From Phylloscopus collybita (Eukaryota > Chordata > Aves > Passeriformes > Phylloscopidae), in assembly GCA_027886175.1 (NCBI GenBank), contig JAJNNQ010000026.1, positions 21,916,001-21,980,000 on the forward strand: a stretch of 64,000 nt of DNA, read 5' to 3'. Positions 63,158 to 64,000 of this stretch are shown piece by piece. Each line of letters opens with the position of its first letter. Positions within the stretch are counted from its first letter, which is position 1. Below the pieces are notes generated by a model. It had not been told where the DNA came from. It saw only the letters and a list, made by a program, of their open reading frames with translations, and searched no databases. The position numbers and the translations under genes are program-made.

Positions 63158-63163
63158 TTTATT
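63158..63163 (-). terminator. SMIM8: Candidate poly(A) signal of SMIM8
   Basis: AATAAA on the minus strand, 20 bases past the SMIM8 stop. A second AATAAA lies at 63030-63035. The nearer one would give a very short 3' UTR, so the distal site may be the main one. Confidence 0.55.
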
Positions 63164-63182
63164 GATTTCCTTTCTTACATTC

Positions 63183-63341
63183 TCAGTCCCACTTGGAAGT
63201 TTTCCTTCTCATATACCGGGACCCCTCGCTGTCGATTGCCTCGTAGAGGTCCTTTTTATTCTCTGCTGTTGCATGCGAATAACCAAGGTAGGCCACACAG
63301 AGGCTAACTGCCATCAGTCCAAATGCCATCACAGGTTTGTT
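63183..63341 (-). CDS. SMIM8: Small integral membrane protein 8, last coding exon
   Basis: The last 52 codons plus TGA (63183-63185) of SMIM8 (human C6orf162, 97 aa), a single-pass membrane protein of unknown role. After a GTCAG acceptor it reads [20 protein letters not shown], which includes the membrane helix, then the conserved tail [20 protein letters not shown] and KTSKWD. It was hidden behind an antisense frame and found by reading the reverse strand. The upstream exon (human LFRAVNPELF region) is not in 63342-64000, so the gene continues beyond the window. Same strand as CFAP206, as in mammals. Confidence 0.95.
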   Translation of the reverse strand, partial: NKPVMAFGLMAVSLCVAYLGYSHATAENKKDLYEAIDSEGSRYMRRKTSKWD

Positions 63342-64000
63342 CTGACGAGGAAAAAAACATGGTAAACGTTTTCAGCCAAAACATTTTTCATTAAATGCGA
63401 ACATTCCATTCTTCTATCTTAGCTTAGCAACTGAACAGTAAACTATTGTGACATCTGCAAAAATCATCACTGCCTTCTTGCAGACTGAATTTTCTGACAG
63501 CAAAAGAAAAAGAAGATCTTTTCTTTCTTTGAAAAAGAAGATTCTTGCTGGAGACAGAACAACACATTGCCCAGTACTCTATATTTTGCTGGTTGGAAAT
63601 GCTGATTGAGCATGAATGAACCAGACAAAACCAATTAGTGAAGGTCTCTACTTTAAGCAGAAAGTCTCTACTATTTAACAGAATTCATCTGGATATACTA
63701 CTGGGATAATGCACCCTGGTCCTGCTTGATTAGAATCCTTTAAATCACATTTTGTATTCTTATCACAAAATCTACTTTTATGATATTAAATCTATACTTA
63801 CTATATGCACAAAATTTCACTCATTGCTGGGTTCTGCACATGCAAATAAAACCTGAGTATCATCAGCTACCAAAAAATAGCCTCATTTCATACCAAGAAA
63901 CTTTGCATTGTTCCCTTTTAAGTATTAAAAACAACTCCTGTTGGTTTTATTACTTAATAATAAGTAATACTACTTAACCTGTCAAATTACATGGGTAATA
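63342..64000 (-). other. SMIM8: SMIM8 intron (partial)
   Basis: Sequence 5' of the SMIM8 last exon in gene orientation. No further SMIM8 exon was recognised; AT-rich, no repeat called. Confidence 0.65.

Overview
This is 64 kb of vertebrate nuclear DNA, almost certainly from a bird. Exons are small and separated by kilobase introns. The dominant interspersed repeat is the avian CR1 LINE (seven fragments). There are two solo retroviral LTRs of avian type. The gene order matches the conserved block on human 6q15 and avian chromosome 3. No prokaryotic, CRISPR or operon-like feature is present.

Layout on the + strand: the last coding exon of RARS2 (+, 574-660); a CR1-bearing convergent gap; the complete SLC35A1 gene (-, 8 coding exons, 19407 down to 3526, 338 aa) with a CpG-island promoter; a 1.9 kb tandem gap; the complete CFAP206 gene (-, 12 coding exons, 35811 down to 21270, 620 aa) with its own CpG-island promoter; about 27 kb with no gene I can recognise; and the last coding exon of SMIM8 (-, 63341 down to 63183), whose 5' part lies beyond the window. 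I derived all exon boundaries by hand from splice signals. Phases close without a frameshift in both complete genes, and total lengths fall within two residues of the human proteins.

The genes are neighbours by synteny and do not share a pathway. RARS2 charges mitochondrial tRNA-Arg. SLC35A1 imports CMP-sialic acid into the Golgi. CFAP206 is an axonemal protein of motile cilia. SMIM8 is a small membrane protein of unknown role. Mammals carry C6orf163 between CFAP206 and SMIM8; I could not find it here.

Points worth a second look: an RFX X-box-like site about 200 bp upstream of the CFAP206 start codon; a pair of perfect CREB/ATF palindromes in a small tandem repeat inside SLC35A1 intron 2; a near-perfect 41-bp-arm inverted repeat in a 340-bp CFAP206 intron; two solo LTRs with intact 5-bp target duplications, one 68 bp from an SLC35A1 exon; a pure AAGGG pentanucleotide array; a perfect 72-bp tandem duplication; and unassigned + strand ORFs (signal peptide, membrane segment) in the 27-kb gap. 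I do not see a convincing wholly new system; the gap ORFs are the best place to look and are weak on sequence alone.
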